Under the pieces are notes generated by a model. It was not told the DNA's origin and made no database searches. It worked only from the letters and a program-made list of their open reading frames with translations. This document shows, piece after piece, positions 27,201 through 36,439 of a stretch of 45,140 bases of DNA (positions are counted from its first letter, which is position 1; each line of letters begins with the position of its first letter). The stretch comes from an uncultured Collinsella sp. (GTDB taxonomy: Bacteria > Actinomycetota > Coriobacteriia > Coriobacteriales > Coriobacteriaceae), in contig CABUSH010000018.1 in assembly GCA_902494195.1 (NCBI GenBank), forward strand, positions 1-45,140, written 5' to 3'. The position numbers and the translations under genes are program-made.

Positions 27201-27267
27201 AGTTGCGGTGAAATAAGGACTATTTGGCGGGTAGATGCCGCTATTCAATCCCTATTTCACCGCAACT
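27201..27267. repeat. 67-nt inverted-repeat element, copy 2
   Basis: AGTTGCGGTGAAATA pairs with TATTTCACCGCAACT. After one A/C mismatch the stem goes on with GGA/TCC, and the rest of the interior differs from the other copies. It lies six bases beyond the stop of rsmB (minus strand). Confidence 0.9.
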
Positions 27268-27273
27268 TAGTAG

Positions 27274-28674
27274 TTACTTGTGGACCAGGCGGGCGCAGAA
27301 GTGACCGTCGTAGGAGTCGGCGTTTACGGGGACACTTTGGAAGAGGCCTCGAGGGTTTTGGCGGAGAGTGACGAGGCTCTTGGCGTGGTCGTACTCGGGG
27401 AGCTGCAGAATCTGGGCTTCGGAGAGCGGTGCCACGATAAAGCCGGCGCCCTCGGAAGAGGCCAGGAAGGCATCCACGACCTGCGTGTTCTCTTCATCAA
27501 AAACCGAGCAGGTGGCATAGATAAGCTCACCGCCGGCAGCAACGCGCGCGGCTGCTTCCTTGAGCATCGTCAGCTGTAGCTTGGGCAGCTCAGTCGTAAC
27601 GTCGTTCTCGGTCAGACGCCACGGTATCTCGGGATGACGGCGCATGGTGCCGGTGCCAGAGCACGGCGCATCGATAAACACCGTGTCGAACAGGGCGGGC
27701 TCGCCGAGCATCGCGTCAAAGGACGTGAGCACCTCATTGAGCTCGCAGGCATCGCCCGACACCGTACGAACACCCGTTATACCCGCCTTATGCAGGCGTG
27801 CGAGATTCTGATCGCACTTGCGATCGTGCAGATCGAGCGCGGTATGCTGACGCTCGTACCCGGCACGCTTGGCCTGGCACATCATCACATAGGTCTTGGT
27901 GCCGCGACCGGCTCCAATCTCCAGGCAACGACCGGGACGTGTAGCGGCAGTAGCGATAAGCTGAGCGTTGAGGTCCGAGGCAACCGCGGCAGCACGCTCA
28001 AACACGCCCGATGCAACCGTGACCTGCGCATCGACCGGAGCATGGCAGCCCGGGAAGACAGGCGCAACGAGCTGCGAGATATACGGGTCGGCCTTGGTCG
28101 CAAACGCATTCTCGTGCAGTGCAAGCGGCGCGGGGGCCAGATTACCGGCAAAGTTGAGCGCGCCCTCGGGCGTATCGAACGAGGCCATAATACGAGCGCA
28201 CAGCCAACGAGGAAGACCCATCAAACGCGAAAGGCGAACCAAACGGCGCTCGGACTCATCCACGTCAGATGCCGTGGCAAAATCCTCCACGTTGTCCGCA
28301 ACCTTGTGCAGCACCGCGTTAGCCAGGCCCGCGGCAGACTTAGCACCGCTGCGCACCAGCTCAACACCCTGGCTCACGGCAACGCGGCCCGGCGTATGCA
28401 GATAGAGCATCTCGAAGGCCGAGATGCGAAGCGCCATGCGAACGCGCGGCGCGACCTTTTTGGGCTTATCCAAAAACTGATCGAGCAACTCATCCAAAAT
28501 ACCCTGCGTGGCGGCAACACCGAGCGCCAAACGAGCGGCAAAAGCGGAATCGCGCTGGTCAATGGCCTTGGCGGAAGCGCGGGACGAGAGCACGTCGCGC
28601 GCATACATACCGCGGCGATCGGCCTCCATCAACACATCGAGCGTAAGCTTGCGCGCGGGAGAAAGCTTGCTCAT
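27274..28674 (-). CDS. rsmB: 16S rRNA m5C967 methyltransferase
   Basis: This 466-residue SAM-dependent enzyme methylates cytosine 967 of 16S rRNA. The N-terminal third is a NusB-like RNA-binding helical domain (MSKLSPARKLTLDVLMEADR). The C-terminal Rossmann domain has CLEIGAGRGTKTYVMM for SAM, motif IV IDAPCSGTGTMRRHPE with a catalytic-type Cys, and motif VI YATCSVFDEENTQV with the nucleophilic Cys. ATG 28674 overlaps the fmt stop (ATGA), so the two are coupled. Last gene of a priA-def-fmt-rsmB group. Confidence 0.93.
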   Translation of the reverse strand: MSKLSPARKLTLDVLMEADRRGMYARDVLSSRASAKAIDQRDSAFAARLALGVAATQGILDELLDQFLDKPKKVAPRVRMALRISAFEMLYLHTPGRVAVSQGVELVRSGAKSAAGLANAVLHKVADNVEDFATASDVDESERRLVRLSRLMGLPRWLCARIMASFDTPEGALNFAGNLAPAPLALHENAFATKADPYISQLVAPVFPGCHAPVDAQVTVASGVFERAAAVASDLNAQLIATAATRPGRCLEIGAGRGTKTYVMMCQAKRAGYERQHTALDLHDRKCDQNLARLHKAGITGVRTVSGDACELNEVLTSFDAMLGEPALFDTVFIDAPCSGTGTMRRHPEIPWRLTENDVTTELPKLQLTMLKEAAARVAAGGELIYATCSVFDEENTQVVDAFLASSEGAGFIVAPLSEAQILQLPEYDHAKSLVTLRQNPRGLFQSVPVNADSYDGHFCARLVHK

Positions 28675-29591
28675 GACAAAACACCCCACGTCAGATCGGC
28701 ACCCTGCAGGCCGGCAGCCCAGGCAGAAGCAGTCATGGCACGCTTGCCATCGGGCTTAACCTCAAGCAGTTCAACCGCGCCATCGGAAAGGCCCAGGTAA
28801 ACACGCTTGCTCTTGACGGCAACAGTACCCTCGCCAAGCGACACATCAGCCGGCGCGGCATCGAGCACGCGAACCGTCTTGCCAGCGATCACACAACGAG
28901 CGGGCGCGGTGTCGGACGAAGCGAGCACATGACGCACGCAATCGAGAGCCGCCATCTGCGGATCCAGACGCATCTCCTGCTTGGAAATCTTGGCAGCATG
29001 AGTGACGAGCGACTCATCTTGCTCAGTCCAAACAGCCGAGCCATCGGCAAGCGAGGGAAGCGTATCGGCAAGCAACTTACCGCCAAGCTCACCAAGCTCC
29101 ATCGTGAGCGCATCGGCATGCTTACCGGCAACCGACGTAGAGGCCTGGGCACAATAAGCGCCCGTATCCACGCCATGTCCAATGCGCATAATGGAAACGC
29201 CAGCAACCTCATCACCAGCAAGAATGGCACGCTGAATGGGAGCAGCGCCACGCCAACGAGGCAGCAAGGACGCATGAACGTTCACGATACCGAGCGGCGC
29301 CATATGCAGCACCTCATCAGGCAAAATGCAGCCATAAGCAGCCACACAGAAAATATCAGCCTGCACAGCCTGGAGCGCCTCAACAACCTCAGGCGTCATA
29401 CGATTAGCCTCAACAACCGGCAGGCCAAGCTCAAGCGCCTTGGCCTTAACAGGAGACGGCTCCAGCTTCTTACCACGCCCACGAACAGCATCGGGACGCG
29501 TAATAACAAGCGCAATCTCGTTCCCAGCCTCAACAAGCGAAGTCAGCGAAGGCACAGCAAAATCAGGCGTACCCATAAACACAATACGCAT
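28671..29591 (-). CDS. fmt: Methionyl-tRNA formyltransferase
   Basis: This 306-residue enzyme formylates initiator Met-tRNA using 10-formyltetrahydrofolate. It starts MRIVFMGTPDFAVPSL and has the catalytic region VNVHASLLPRWRGAAPIQRA, with the conserved Asn and His, and then MRIGHGVDTGAY with the conserved Asp. The C-terminal domain binds tRNA. The GGGGAGA ribosome site is clear. Its partner deformylase lies upstream on the same strand, beyond a large hairpin element. Confidence 0.95.
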   Translation of the reverse strand: MRIVFMGTPDFAVPSLTSLVEAGNEIALVITRPDAVRGRGKKLEPSPVKAKALELGLPVVEANRMTPEVVEALQAVQADIFCVAAYGCILPDEVLHMAPLGIVNVHASLLPRWRGAAPIQRAILAGDEVAGVSIMRIGHGVDTGAYCAQASTSVAGKHADALTMELGELGGKLLADTLPSLADGSAVWTEQDESLVTHAAKISKQEMRLDPQMAALDCVRHVLASSDTAPARCVIAGKTVRVLDAAPADVSLGEGTVAVKSKRVYLGLSDGAVELLEVKPDGKRAMTASAWAAGLQGADLTWGVLS

Positions 29592-29808
29592 AAAGAACGT
29601 CTCCCCTCAACCAAAGCCGAGACAGCTACAAATAACGGCGGAAAGCCAAGTACCCAGCACATCCGCAATAACAATTCAACAAGAACAAATATACCCAAAA
29701 CCAAAGAAAGAGCCGCAATAAAAGCAGCTCCCTCTCAACAAAGACTATCAGCGAAGACGCCCCTCCCTGGCCCGACGGCACCCGGGCGAAACGAAAAGCG
29801 ACAACGTA

Positions 29809-29910
29809 GTCCCCGGTGCTGAGCGCCCACATATCGTCCCGCGCGCAGTTTCGCAGCAAAGCGAGAATGTTTGAGCACGGGATGATATGTGGGCGCTCAG
29901 CACCGGGGAC
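29809..29910. repeat. 102-nt inverted-repeat element between def and fmt
   Basis: Two 33-base arms, 29809-29841 (GTCCCCGGTGCTGAGCGCCC then ACATATCGTCCCG) and 29878-29910, are inverted copies with a single mismatch. The 36-base interior contains TTTCGCAGCAAAGCGA (29849-29864), a word repeated with one change before the serine dehydratase gene. The rest of the 327-base gap to fmt is A-rich with nothing recognisable. Confidence 0.9.
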
Positions 29911-29918
29911 GGTGGGAT

Positions 29919-30455
29919 CTACTTAGTCTCGCCCGGTCGAGCGCCGCGGGCCAGGGCGTCCTGGTACTCCTTGACGGCCTTGAGCCTCTGCATGGGCTTA
30001 AGGCGCTCAAACATGGTGTTGCCGTGCAGGTGATCGATCTCGTGCTGCAGGCACACGCAGAACAGATCGCCCGTGGCCTCGTAGCGAATCAGGTTGGCGT
30101 CCAAGTCGTACGCCTCGACGACGACATGGTCGGGACGCTCGATCTCGCAGCTAATGCCAGGAATGGACAGGCAGCCCTCGCTAAACGGCACCAGATGGTC
30201 GCTCTGCTCAACAATGACAGGGTTGATGAGCACGTAGGGGTCGTAGTCGTTCTTATCGCTGTAGTCGCAGTCGATGGTGACGAGCTGAATAAGCTCGCCG
30301 ATCTGCGGAGCAGCGAGGCCGCAGCCGCCGTTCTCGAACATCATCTTCTTCATCTTCTCGGCAAGCGCCTCGATCGCCGGGGTGATCTCCTCGATGACGG
30401 CGCACTCCTGGCGCAGACGAGGGTCGGGCGACAGTACGATTCCGTTGGCTTCCAT
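29919..30455 (-). CDS. def: Peptide deformylase
   Basis: This metalloenzyme of about 178 residues removes the formyl group from new polypeptides. All three family motifs are present: GCGLAAPQIG, EGCLSIPG with the metal-binding Cys, and CLQHEIDHLHG with two metal His and the catalytic Glu. ATG 30455 is preferred over the ATG two codons before it, because AAAGG then lies six bases ahead. It follows priA by 18 bases, a common arrangement, with fmt and rsmB further downstream. Confidence 0.95.
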   Translation of the reverse strand: MEANGIVLSPDPRLRQECAVIEEITPAIEALAEKMKKMMFENGGCGLAAPQIGELIQLVTIDCDYSDKNDYDPYVLINPVIVEQSDHLVPFSEGCLSIPGISCEIERPDHVVVEAYDLDANLIRYEATGDLFCVCLQHEIDHLHGNTMFERLKPMQRLKAVKEYQDALARGARPGETK

Positions 30456-30473
30456 GGCCATCCTTTCGGGTTG

Positions 30474-32927
30474 TTACATCAAATCATAGGCGTCGACGTC
30501 AACGCTCACGCTCACGCCGCGCACAGAGCCCACCTCTTTGAGGCAGGCGTCGATATCATCAGAGACATGGTACCCCACGGGCGACTTCACAAGCAGATGG
30601 AGGCGGTAACGGTCCTTGGCTCTCTCGATTACACACGAAGCCGGGCCTAGCACCTGCGGCACGGCACTCCCCGCCCGCAAAAAATCGGGCGCGGCGGCAT
30701 GCCAGCGGCGCTTAAGAAGCTTTGCAATGCGCCCAATGTAGTCCTGCGCGTCGTCTCGGTTTGCCGACCACACCAAGATGTTGACCAGGCGAACAAACGG
30801 CGGGTACAGCGCGTCGCGGCGCTGGTCCAGATCGTAGTCGGTAAAGATCGAACGGTCGTGCTCAGCGACGGCACGAATGACCGGGTCCTCGGGCAGGTAG
30901 GTCTGGATGATAACCTCGCCGGGGCGATCGCCGCGGCCGGCGCGGCCCGCAACCTGCTCCAGCAGATCGTAGGCGCGCTCCCCTGCGCGAAAGTCGGGCA
31001 GCTTGAGGGCGAAGTCGGCATTGACCACGCCTACGAGCGTGACCTCGGGAAAATCGAGACCCTTTGCGATCATTTGGGTGCCCAGCAACACGGCACAATC
31101 CGCCGCATCGAACTGCTCGAGCAGCTTTTTGTGCGCATCCTTGCCGCGCGTGGAATCGGCATCCATGCGAATAATGGCGACATCCTCGGGAAGCATCTGA
31201 TGCAGTGCGTCCTCGATCTGCTGCGTTCCCAGACCCATTTTTGCCAGGTAGCGACTGCCACATTTGGGGCATCGGCTCGTGGGCGCGGGATACGGCTGCA
31301 CGCGCCAAGACGAACCGCAGGTGTGACATTGCAGCGTGTGCGTGCGCTCGTGATATGTAAGCGCGGTGGAGCAGTGATTGCAGGTGGGGACGCATCCGCA
31401 CTCGCGGCACATCAAGAACGGCGCAAAGCCACGGCGGTTGTGCAACAGCACGGCCTTCTCGCGGCGCTCGACCACACGCTCCAAGCCCTCCATCAAGGGT
31501 TTTGAGAACATGCAGCGGCTGCCATGCGAGAACTCGCGGCGCAGGTCGGCAATGCGGACAGTCGGCAGCACGGCGTGTCCCGGGCGCTCGGGCATCTCGA
31601 CGCGCGTCCAGGTGGCACCGTTATACATGCCACGGCGGCAGCGGTCGAGGGCCTCAGCAGAAGGCGTGGCGGAGCCCAACACAAGCGGGCAGCGATAGCG
31701 CTGCGCCATCTCGGCCGCCACCTCGCGCGCGTGGTAGCGCGGACTGGAGCCCTGCTTATAGCTGGTCTCGTGCTCCTCGTCGATGATGATGAGGCCCAGG
31801 TCGCTGAGCGGGCAAAAGAGCGCCGAACGCGCGCCGACGACAACGCGGGCGGCACCGCTGGCAACCATGTCCCACTGGTCCAGGCGCTCGCCGGCCGAAA
31901 GGCGCGAGTGGAAGACCGCGACCGTCTCACCGAAGCGCGAGCGGAAGCGACCGACGGTTTGGGCCGTCAGCGAGATCTCGGGCACCAGCACGCACGCCGA
32001 GCGGCCGGCCATCAGCACGCGCTCGATGGCGGAGAGGTACACCTCGGTTTTGCCGGAGCCGGTGACGCCGTCAACCAGCACCACGTCGCCATGAGCGTCC
32101 AGACGGGCGCGCTCAATCTGCGCGAGCGCCTGCTGCTGACCGTTGGTGAGTGCGACCGGTGCCTTGCCGCTTGCCGAGGACAGCGTAGTCTGCTCGCTGC
32201 AACCGCGCCAGGCACGGCGCTCCTCCACCACCACGACGCCGCGTTTTTCGAGCGCCTTAATGGTCGCCGACATACTGTTATAGAGAAGGTTGAGGTCGCG
32301 CGTCGTGACCGGGCCGCACTGCAGTGCCTCGATGAGCTGACGCTGGCGGACCGCGGTCTTGGGCGGCGTGTAGTCGAAACCCTCGGGCGTGAGCATGACC
32401 CAGCGATTTTGGATAGGCTTGACGGCGGGGCGCTCAACCGTCCACACGCCGTCATCGCCCCTGACCACGCGCGGACTTCCACCCGGGGGCAAGAACAGGC
32501 GCAGGCACTCGGAAAGCGTCGCGACATACTCGCGGCTCATCCAGCGTGCGATACGGGCGGCCTCTGCGGTAAAGAGCGGCTTGCTGAGGATAGCCTCGAT
32601 AGGCTTGATACGCGCGGGATCGAGGGCATTGTTACCTTGCAGGTCGCCAAGCTCGGACGCAATAACGACGATATAGCCCGCGGCGGCACGGTTGCCAAAG
32701 TGGACCAGGACCGTAGACCCAATCTGAGCCTCGTTGGCAAGGGACTGTGGAATGCCGTAGGCAAACGGCTCGGACAGTGCACGGGTGGGAATGTCGAGAA
32801 CCACGCTCGCGAAGGCGGCAATGGGCTCTGGCGCAGGCTCGGGCTTGGCCTGCTCGGCCGGGCGGGCATGCTTCACGGGAGCCTCCTCCGGTTCCGGCGA
32901 ACCAAACAGCGACAGTTGCTCGGCCAT
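30474..32927 (-). CDS. priA: Primosomal helicase PriA
   Basis: This 817-residue replication-restart helicase loads the replisome at collapsed forks. The N-terminal DNA-binding domain begins near residue 38 (FASVVLDIPTRALSEPFAYG), after a 35-residue P/A/E-rich extension. The helicase core has Walker A VDGVTGSGKTEVYL, the DEEH box IIIDEEHETSYKQ and a zinc module with paired cysteines (CRECGCVPTCNHC, then CHTCGS and CPKCGS). QVAGRAGRGDRPGEV marks motif VI. It probably heads the def-fmt-rsmB group. Confidence 0.96.
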   Translation of the reverse strand: MAEQLSLFGSPEPEEAPVKHARPAEQAKPEPAPEPIAAFASVVLDIPTRALSEPFAYGIPQSLANEAQIGSTVLVHFGNRAAAGYIVVIASELGDLQGNNALDPARIKPIEAILSKPLFTAEAARIARWMSREYVATLSECLRLFLPPGGSPRVVRGDDGVWTVERPAVKPIQNRWVMLTPEGFDYTPPKTAVRQRQLIEALQCGPVTTRDLNLLYNSMSATIKALEKRGVVVVEERRAWRGCSEQTTLSSASGKAPVALTNGQQQALAQIERARLDAHGDVVLVDGVTGSGKTEVYLSAIERVLMAGRSACVLVPEISLTAQTVGRFRSRFGETVAVFHSRLSAGERLDQWDMVASGAARVVVGARSALFCPLSDLGLIIIDEEHETSYKQGSSPRYHAREVAAEMAQRYRCPLVLGSATPSAEALDRCRRGMYNGATWTRVEMPERPGHAVLPTVRIADLRREFSHGSRCMFSKPLMEGLERVVERREKAVLLHNRRGFAPFLMCRECGCVPTCNHCSTALTYHERTHTLQCHTCGSSWRVQPYPAPTSRCPKCGSRYLAKMGLGTQQIEDALHQMLPEDVAIIRMDADSTRGKDAHKKLLEQFDAADCAVLLGTQMIAKGLDFPEVTLVGVVNADFALKLPDFRAGERAYDLLEQVAGRAGRGDRPGEVIIQTYLPEDPVIRAVAEHDRSIFTDYDLDQRRDALYPPFVRLVNILVWSANRDDAQDYIGRIAKLLKRRWHAAAPDFLRAGSAVPQVLGPASCVIERAKDRYRLHLLVKSPVGYHVSDDIDACLKEVGSVRGVSVSVDVDAYDLM

Positions 32928-32966
32928 GGCCCCAGCACCTCCTATCCCATACGTCTACAGAAACAA

Positions 32967-32993
32967 GAGCCCCGCTCGGGGTGAACGGGGCTC
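32967..32993 (-). terminator. Terminator of gltX
   Basis: GAGCCCCG and CGGGGCTC pair around an 11-base loop. In the minus-strand reading the stem is followed by TTGTTTCTG. It lies 24 bases after the gltX stop and before priA, so priA needs its own promoter or read-through. Confidence 0.8.
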
Positions 32994-33016
32994 GGATACA
33001 AACGTTTGCGCAGCGA

Positions 33017-34492
33017 TTACAGCGCCATCGTGTGGGCGCGGTCGATGCGCGCCAGGCAGTCGTCGCGGCCGATGAGCGCCATGGTCTCGCCCAGCGGGGG
33101 GCTCACCATGTTGCCGCAGACGGCGACGCGCACGGCCTGGAACACCACGCGCTTCTTGAGTTCCATCTGCTCGGGCAGCGGCTCAAGCGCGGCGTCGATG
33201 TTGGCAGCCGTCCACTCGTTCACACCCTCGAGCGCGGCCTTGGCGGCATCAAGAATGGCACCCATGCCCTCCTTGGCCAGGCCCTTGTTGACGGATTTCT
33301 CGTCATACTCGAGCGTCTCGGCCGTAGCGAAGATGGGAGCGGCGACGGTCACGGCGTCGGCCGGCATCTTGGTGCGCGGCTTGACAATGGCGGCAAGCGC
33401 GTCGATCCAATCCTCGCCGTACTCGACATTACCCTCGATGAGACCCGCCTCGTGCAGCTCGGGGACCATGATCTCGTCGGCAAACTGAGCATCGGACATG
33501 CCATTGATGTACTCGGCATTGACCCAGTCGAGCTTCTTGGGGTCGAAGGTCGCCGGGTTCTTGGAGATGCGGTCGAGCGAGAACTTGCTGGCCAGGACAT
33601 CGCGCGGGATGATCGTGGTCTCGCCGTCGAGCGACCAGCCGAGCAGCGCCAAGTAGTTGACGAAGGCGTCGGACAGGTAACCGGCGTCGCGGTACTCCTC
33701 CACCGAGGTGGCGCCGTGGCGCTTGGAGAGCTTCTTGCCGTCGGCACCCAAGATCATGGAGATGTGGGCGAACGTAGGCACAGGCGCGCCGAGGGCCTCG
33801 TAGACCATAACCTGGCGCGGGGTATTGGAAAGGTGATCGTCGCCGCGGATGACGTGGGTGATCTTCATCATGGCGTCGTCGACGACGGTCGCGAAGTTGT
33901 ACGTGGGCGTGCCGTCGGAGCGGAAGATGACAAAGTCGTCGAGCTCCTTGGCATCGAAGGTCACCTCGCCGTGGACGGCGTCGTGGATGACGACGTCACC
34001 GCGGTCCTCGGGCACCTTGATGCGCAGGACGTAGGACTCGCCGGCCTCAATGCGGCGACGGGCCTCCTCGGGATCAAGATCGCGGCAACGACGCTGATAG
34101 CCCTGGAAGGGGTCCTTGCGCTCCTGCGCGGCCTTACGGTCGGCGTCGAGCTGCTCCTTGGTGCAGAAGCAGGGATAGGCCTTGCCCTCGTCCCAAAGCT
34201 TCTGGGCAGCCTGCTTGTACAGGTCCAGGCGCTCGGTCTGGGCGTAGGGGCCATAGTCGCCGCCCACCTCGGGACCCTCGTCCCAGTCCAGGCCAAGCCA
34301 ACGCATGGCGCGCAGAATGATCTGCGTGTTCTCGTCGGTGGAGCGGGTGGGGTCGGTGTCGTCGATGCGCAGGATGAACGTGCCGCCGTTTGAGCGGGCG
34401 AAAGCCCAGTTATAGATAGCGGTGCGGGCGCCGCCAATGTGCAGCTTACCCGTCGGTGAGGGTGCAAAGCGGACGCGAACGTCTGATGCCAT
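33017..34492 (-). CDS. gltX: Glutamyl-tRNA synthetase
   Basis: This 491-residue class I synthetase charges tRNA-Glu. It begins MASDVRVRFAPSPTGKLHIG with the HIGH-like signature, and carries the KMSKS-like LGADGKKLSKRHGATSV in the middle. The helical anticodon-binding C-terminal region follows. ATG 34492 has GAGGAG eight bases ahead; the frame is open further up but reads through repeat DNA there. An intergenic inverted-repeat element lies upstream. Confidence 0.95.
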   Translation of the reverse strand: MASDVRVRFAPSPTGKLHIGGARTAIYNWAFARSNGGTFILRIDDTDPTRSTDENTQIILRAMRWLGLDWDEGPEVGGDYGPYAQTERLDLYKQAAQKLWDEGKAYPCFCTKEQLDADRKAAQERKDPFQGYQRRCRDLDPEEARRRIEAGESYVLRIKVPEDRGDVVIHDAVHGEVTFDAKELDDFVIFRSDGTPTYNFATVVDDAMMKITHVIRGDDHLSNTPRQVMVYEALGAPVPTFAHISMILGADGKKLSKRHGATSVEEYRDAGYLSDAFVNYLALLGWSLDGETTIIPRDVLASKFSLDRISKNPATFDPKKLDWVNAEYINGMSDAQFADEIMVPELHEAGLIEGNVEYGEDWIDALAAIVKPRTKMPADAVTVAAPIFATAETLEYDEKSVNKGLAKEGMGAILDAAKAALEGVNEWTAANIDAALEPLPEQMELKKRVVFQAVRVAVCGNMVSPPLGETMALIGRDDCLARIDRAHTMAL

Positions 34493-34576
34493 GGAAATCT
34501 CCTCGATTGCAGGATGGATGTCTAACTGCACCAGTATAAAGCAACAATGCGACCTCCGCACAAAGGGCACCGACCC

Positions 34577-34705
34577 GCTCATTGGGGACAGACTTAAATG
34601 ACCAGTCATCACTCATTGGGGACAGACATAAATGACCAGTCTTTGGAAACGTTCTTAGTTTAAGGCTGGTCATTTAAGTCTGTCCCCAATGAGTACCCAA
34701 TGAGT
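34577..34705. repeat. Inverted-repeat element with GGGGACAGACTTAAATGACC arms
   Basis: The word CTCATTGGGGACAGACTTAA plus ATGACCAGTC occurs at 34578-34607. It is directly repeated with one change at 34612-34641 and inverted at about 34664-34693 (GACTGGTCATTTAAGTCTGT-type arm). A trailing CCCAATGAG ends near 34705. The arms can pair over almost 30 bases. It fills most of the 323-base gap between gltX and metK; the remainder shows only a possible TATGAT at 34742-34747. Confidence 0.88.
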
Positions 34706-34815
34706 AGGTGCGGAAAGGGTGTGAATGTTGGATTTACGCGCTATGATGTGCCCATGCATACAGAGCCCGGCGGAATGGTAACGGTCGCCGGGACACGTTA
34801 TTCGAAAGGACAATC

Positions 34816-36096
34816 ATGTCAGAAGAGCTTCGTTCCATCCCGCCCCAACACGGATCGTTTGTGTTTACGTCGGAATCGGTGACCGAGGGCCATCCCGATA
34901 AGATCGCCGACCAGATCAGCGACGCCGTACTTGACGCAATCCTCGCCAAAGAAATAGAGCTCCAGGAGCAGGGCTATATTGCGCCCAACGGCGTACCCGC
35001 CAACGTGGAGAACGTCCGCTGCGCCTGCGAGACCCTCGTGACCACCGGCACCGTCATCGTTGCCGGCGAGATTCGCACCCAGGCCTATGTCGACGTACAG
35101 GAAATCGCCCGCGGCGTTATCCGCCGCATTGGCTACAACCGTGCCAAGTTCGGTTTTGACTGCGACACCTGCGGCGTTATGAGCCTCATCCACGAGCAGT
35201 CGCCCGATATCGCCCAGGGCGTTGACGAGTCCTTCGAGACCCAGACCGGCGCCACCACCGACCCGATCGACCTGATCGGTGCCGGCGACCAGGGCATGAT
35301 GTTCGGCTACGCCTCCAACGAGACCAAGACCTTAATGCCCATGCCGCACTACCTTGCCAGCCGCCTGGCCGAGCGCCTGGCAGCCGTGCGCCACGACGGC
35401 ACCCTCGCCTACCTGCGCCCCGACGGCAAGACCCAGGTCACCGTGCGCTACGAGGACGGCAAGCCCGTCGAGGTCACGACCATCGTCATCTCCACGCAGC
35501 ATGCTGCCGAGATCGAGGACATGGGCAAAATCAAGTCCGATCTGATCGAGCACGTCATCACCCCGGTCATGGCTGCCGAGAAAATGCCGTGGGACGGCGC
35601 CGACATCTACGTGAACCCCACCGGACGCTTTGTCGTTGGCGGCCCCATGGGCGACACGGGCCTGACCGGCCGCAAGATTATCGTCGACACCTACGGCGGC
35701 TACGGCCGTCACGGCGGTGGCGCCTTTAGCGGCAAGGACTGCACCAAGGTCGACCGCTCCGCCGCGTATGCCGCGCGCTGGGTCGCCAAAAACGTGGTCG
35801 CCGCCGGGCTGGCCGATCGCTGCGAAGTCGAGCTTGCCTACGCCATCGGCGTTTCCAAGCCCCTCTCAATCATGGTCGACACCTTCGGTACCGCGCATGT
35901 TGCCGAGGACAAGATCGTTGAAGCCGTAGAGAAGACCTTCGATCTGCGCCCGGGCGCAATCATCCGCGACCTGGACCTGCGCCGCCCCATCTACGAAAAG
36001 ACAGCAGCCTACGGTCACTTCGGCCGCGAAGACGCCGACTTCACCTGGGAGAAAACCGACCGAGTCGAAGAACTCAAAGCAGCCTGCGGCCTGTAA
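34816..36096 (+). CDS. metK: S-adenosylmethionine synthase
   Basis: This 426-residue enzyme makes S-adenosylmethionine from methionine and ATP. It has FTSESVTEGHPDKIADQISD, with the conserved His and Asp of the methionine site, then GAGDQGMMFGYA, and the P-loop-like GGGAFSGKDCTKVDRSAAY. The ribosome site CGAAAGGAC precedes the ATG. No SAM riboswitch is visible upstream; the gap is taken up by a repeat element. A good terminator follows. Confidence 0.97.
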   Translation: MSEELRSIPPQHGSFVFTSESVTEGHPDKIADQISDAVLDAILAKEIELQEQGYIAPNGVPANVENVRCACETLVTTGTVIVAGEIRTQAYVDVQEIARGVIRRIGYNRAKFGFDCDTCGVMSLIHEQSPDIAQGVDESFETQTGATTDPIDLIGAGDQGMMFGYASNETKTLMPMPHYLASRLAERLAAVRHDGTLAYLRPDGKTQVTVRYEDGKPVEVTTIVISTQHAAEIEDMGKIKSDLIEHVITPVMAAEKMPWDGADIYVNPTGRFVVGGPMGDTGLTGRKIIVDTYGGYGRHGGGAFSGKDCTKVDRSAAYAARWVAKNVVAAGLADRCEVELAYAIGVSKPLSIMVDTFGTAHVAEDKIVEAVEKTFDLRPGAIIRDLDLRRPIYEKTAAYGHFGREDADFTWEKTDRVEELKAACGL

Positions 36097-36137
36097 GCTA
36101 ACGGCAAAAGCTACAGCCAAGAAACAACGCACCAAAA

Positions 36138-36170
36138 GAAGTACCGGCTCCAACCGGTACTTCTTTTTTA
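36138..36170 (+). terminator. Terminator of metK
   Basis: GAAGTACCGG and CCGGTACTTC form a perfect 10-bp stem with a short loop, followed by TTTTTTATTT. This is a textbook intrinsic terminator 42 bases after the stop. Confidence 0.92.
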
Positions 36171-36263
36171 TTTAAAGGTGGTGAAGATGAGCCGACCTGG
36201 GACATGGAATAGGTCATAGGCCGATAAATTTCGCAGCAGAGCGACTCCAACCATGTATCCTAA

Positions 36264-36384
36264 GTTCCGAGGGCTTTGGTATTTGGTCGGTCGCGAGTTC
36301 CGCACGAGCCGGAGAGCACTTAATGTGCTCTCCGTGCGAGCAGGACTGCCCGAGCAGGCGACCAAATACCAAAGCCCTCGGAAC
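36264..36384. repeat. 121-nt inverted-repeat element with nested hairpin, ahead of sdaA
   Basis: A perfect 26-base inverted repeat (36264-36289, GTTCCGAGGGCTTTGGTATT then TGGTCG, and 36359-36384) encloses a second perfect hairpin, GGAGAGCAC/GTGCTCTCC (36311-36333). Just outside, TTTCGCAGCAGAGCGA (36229-36244) matches the interior of the element near 29850 with one change. The element occupies the leader of the serine dehydratase gene, so it could form in its mRNA. Confidence 0.9.
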
Positions 36385-36439
36385 GGCGGGACAGAGTATG
36401 CCCCGTCCCTCGGGACGACGGGATAGAACAGGAGCGCAT

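Noticed and set aside
29626..29859. A 77-codon minus-strand frame with a leucine-rich tail between def and fmt
   Set aside because: It overlaps the 102-nt inverted repeat, has no ribosome site, and its hydrophobic end comes from A-rich noncoding sequence.
34706..34815. SAM riboswitch ahead of metK
   Set aside because: The gap is about 110 bases with no SAM-I, SAM-II or SAM-IV fold that I can draw, and no terminator/antiterminator pair.
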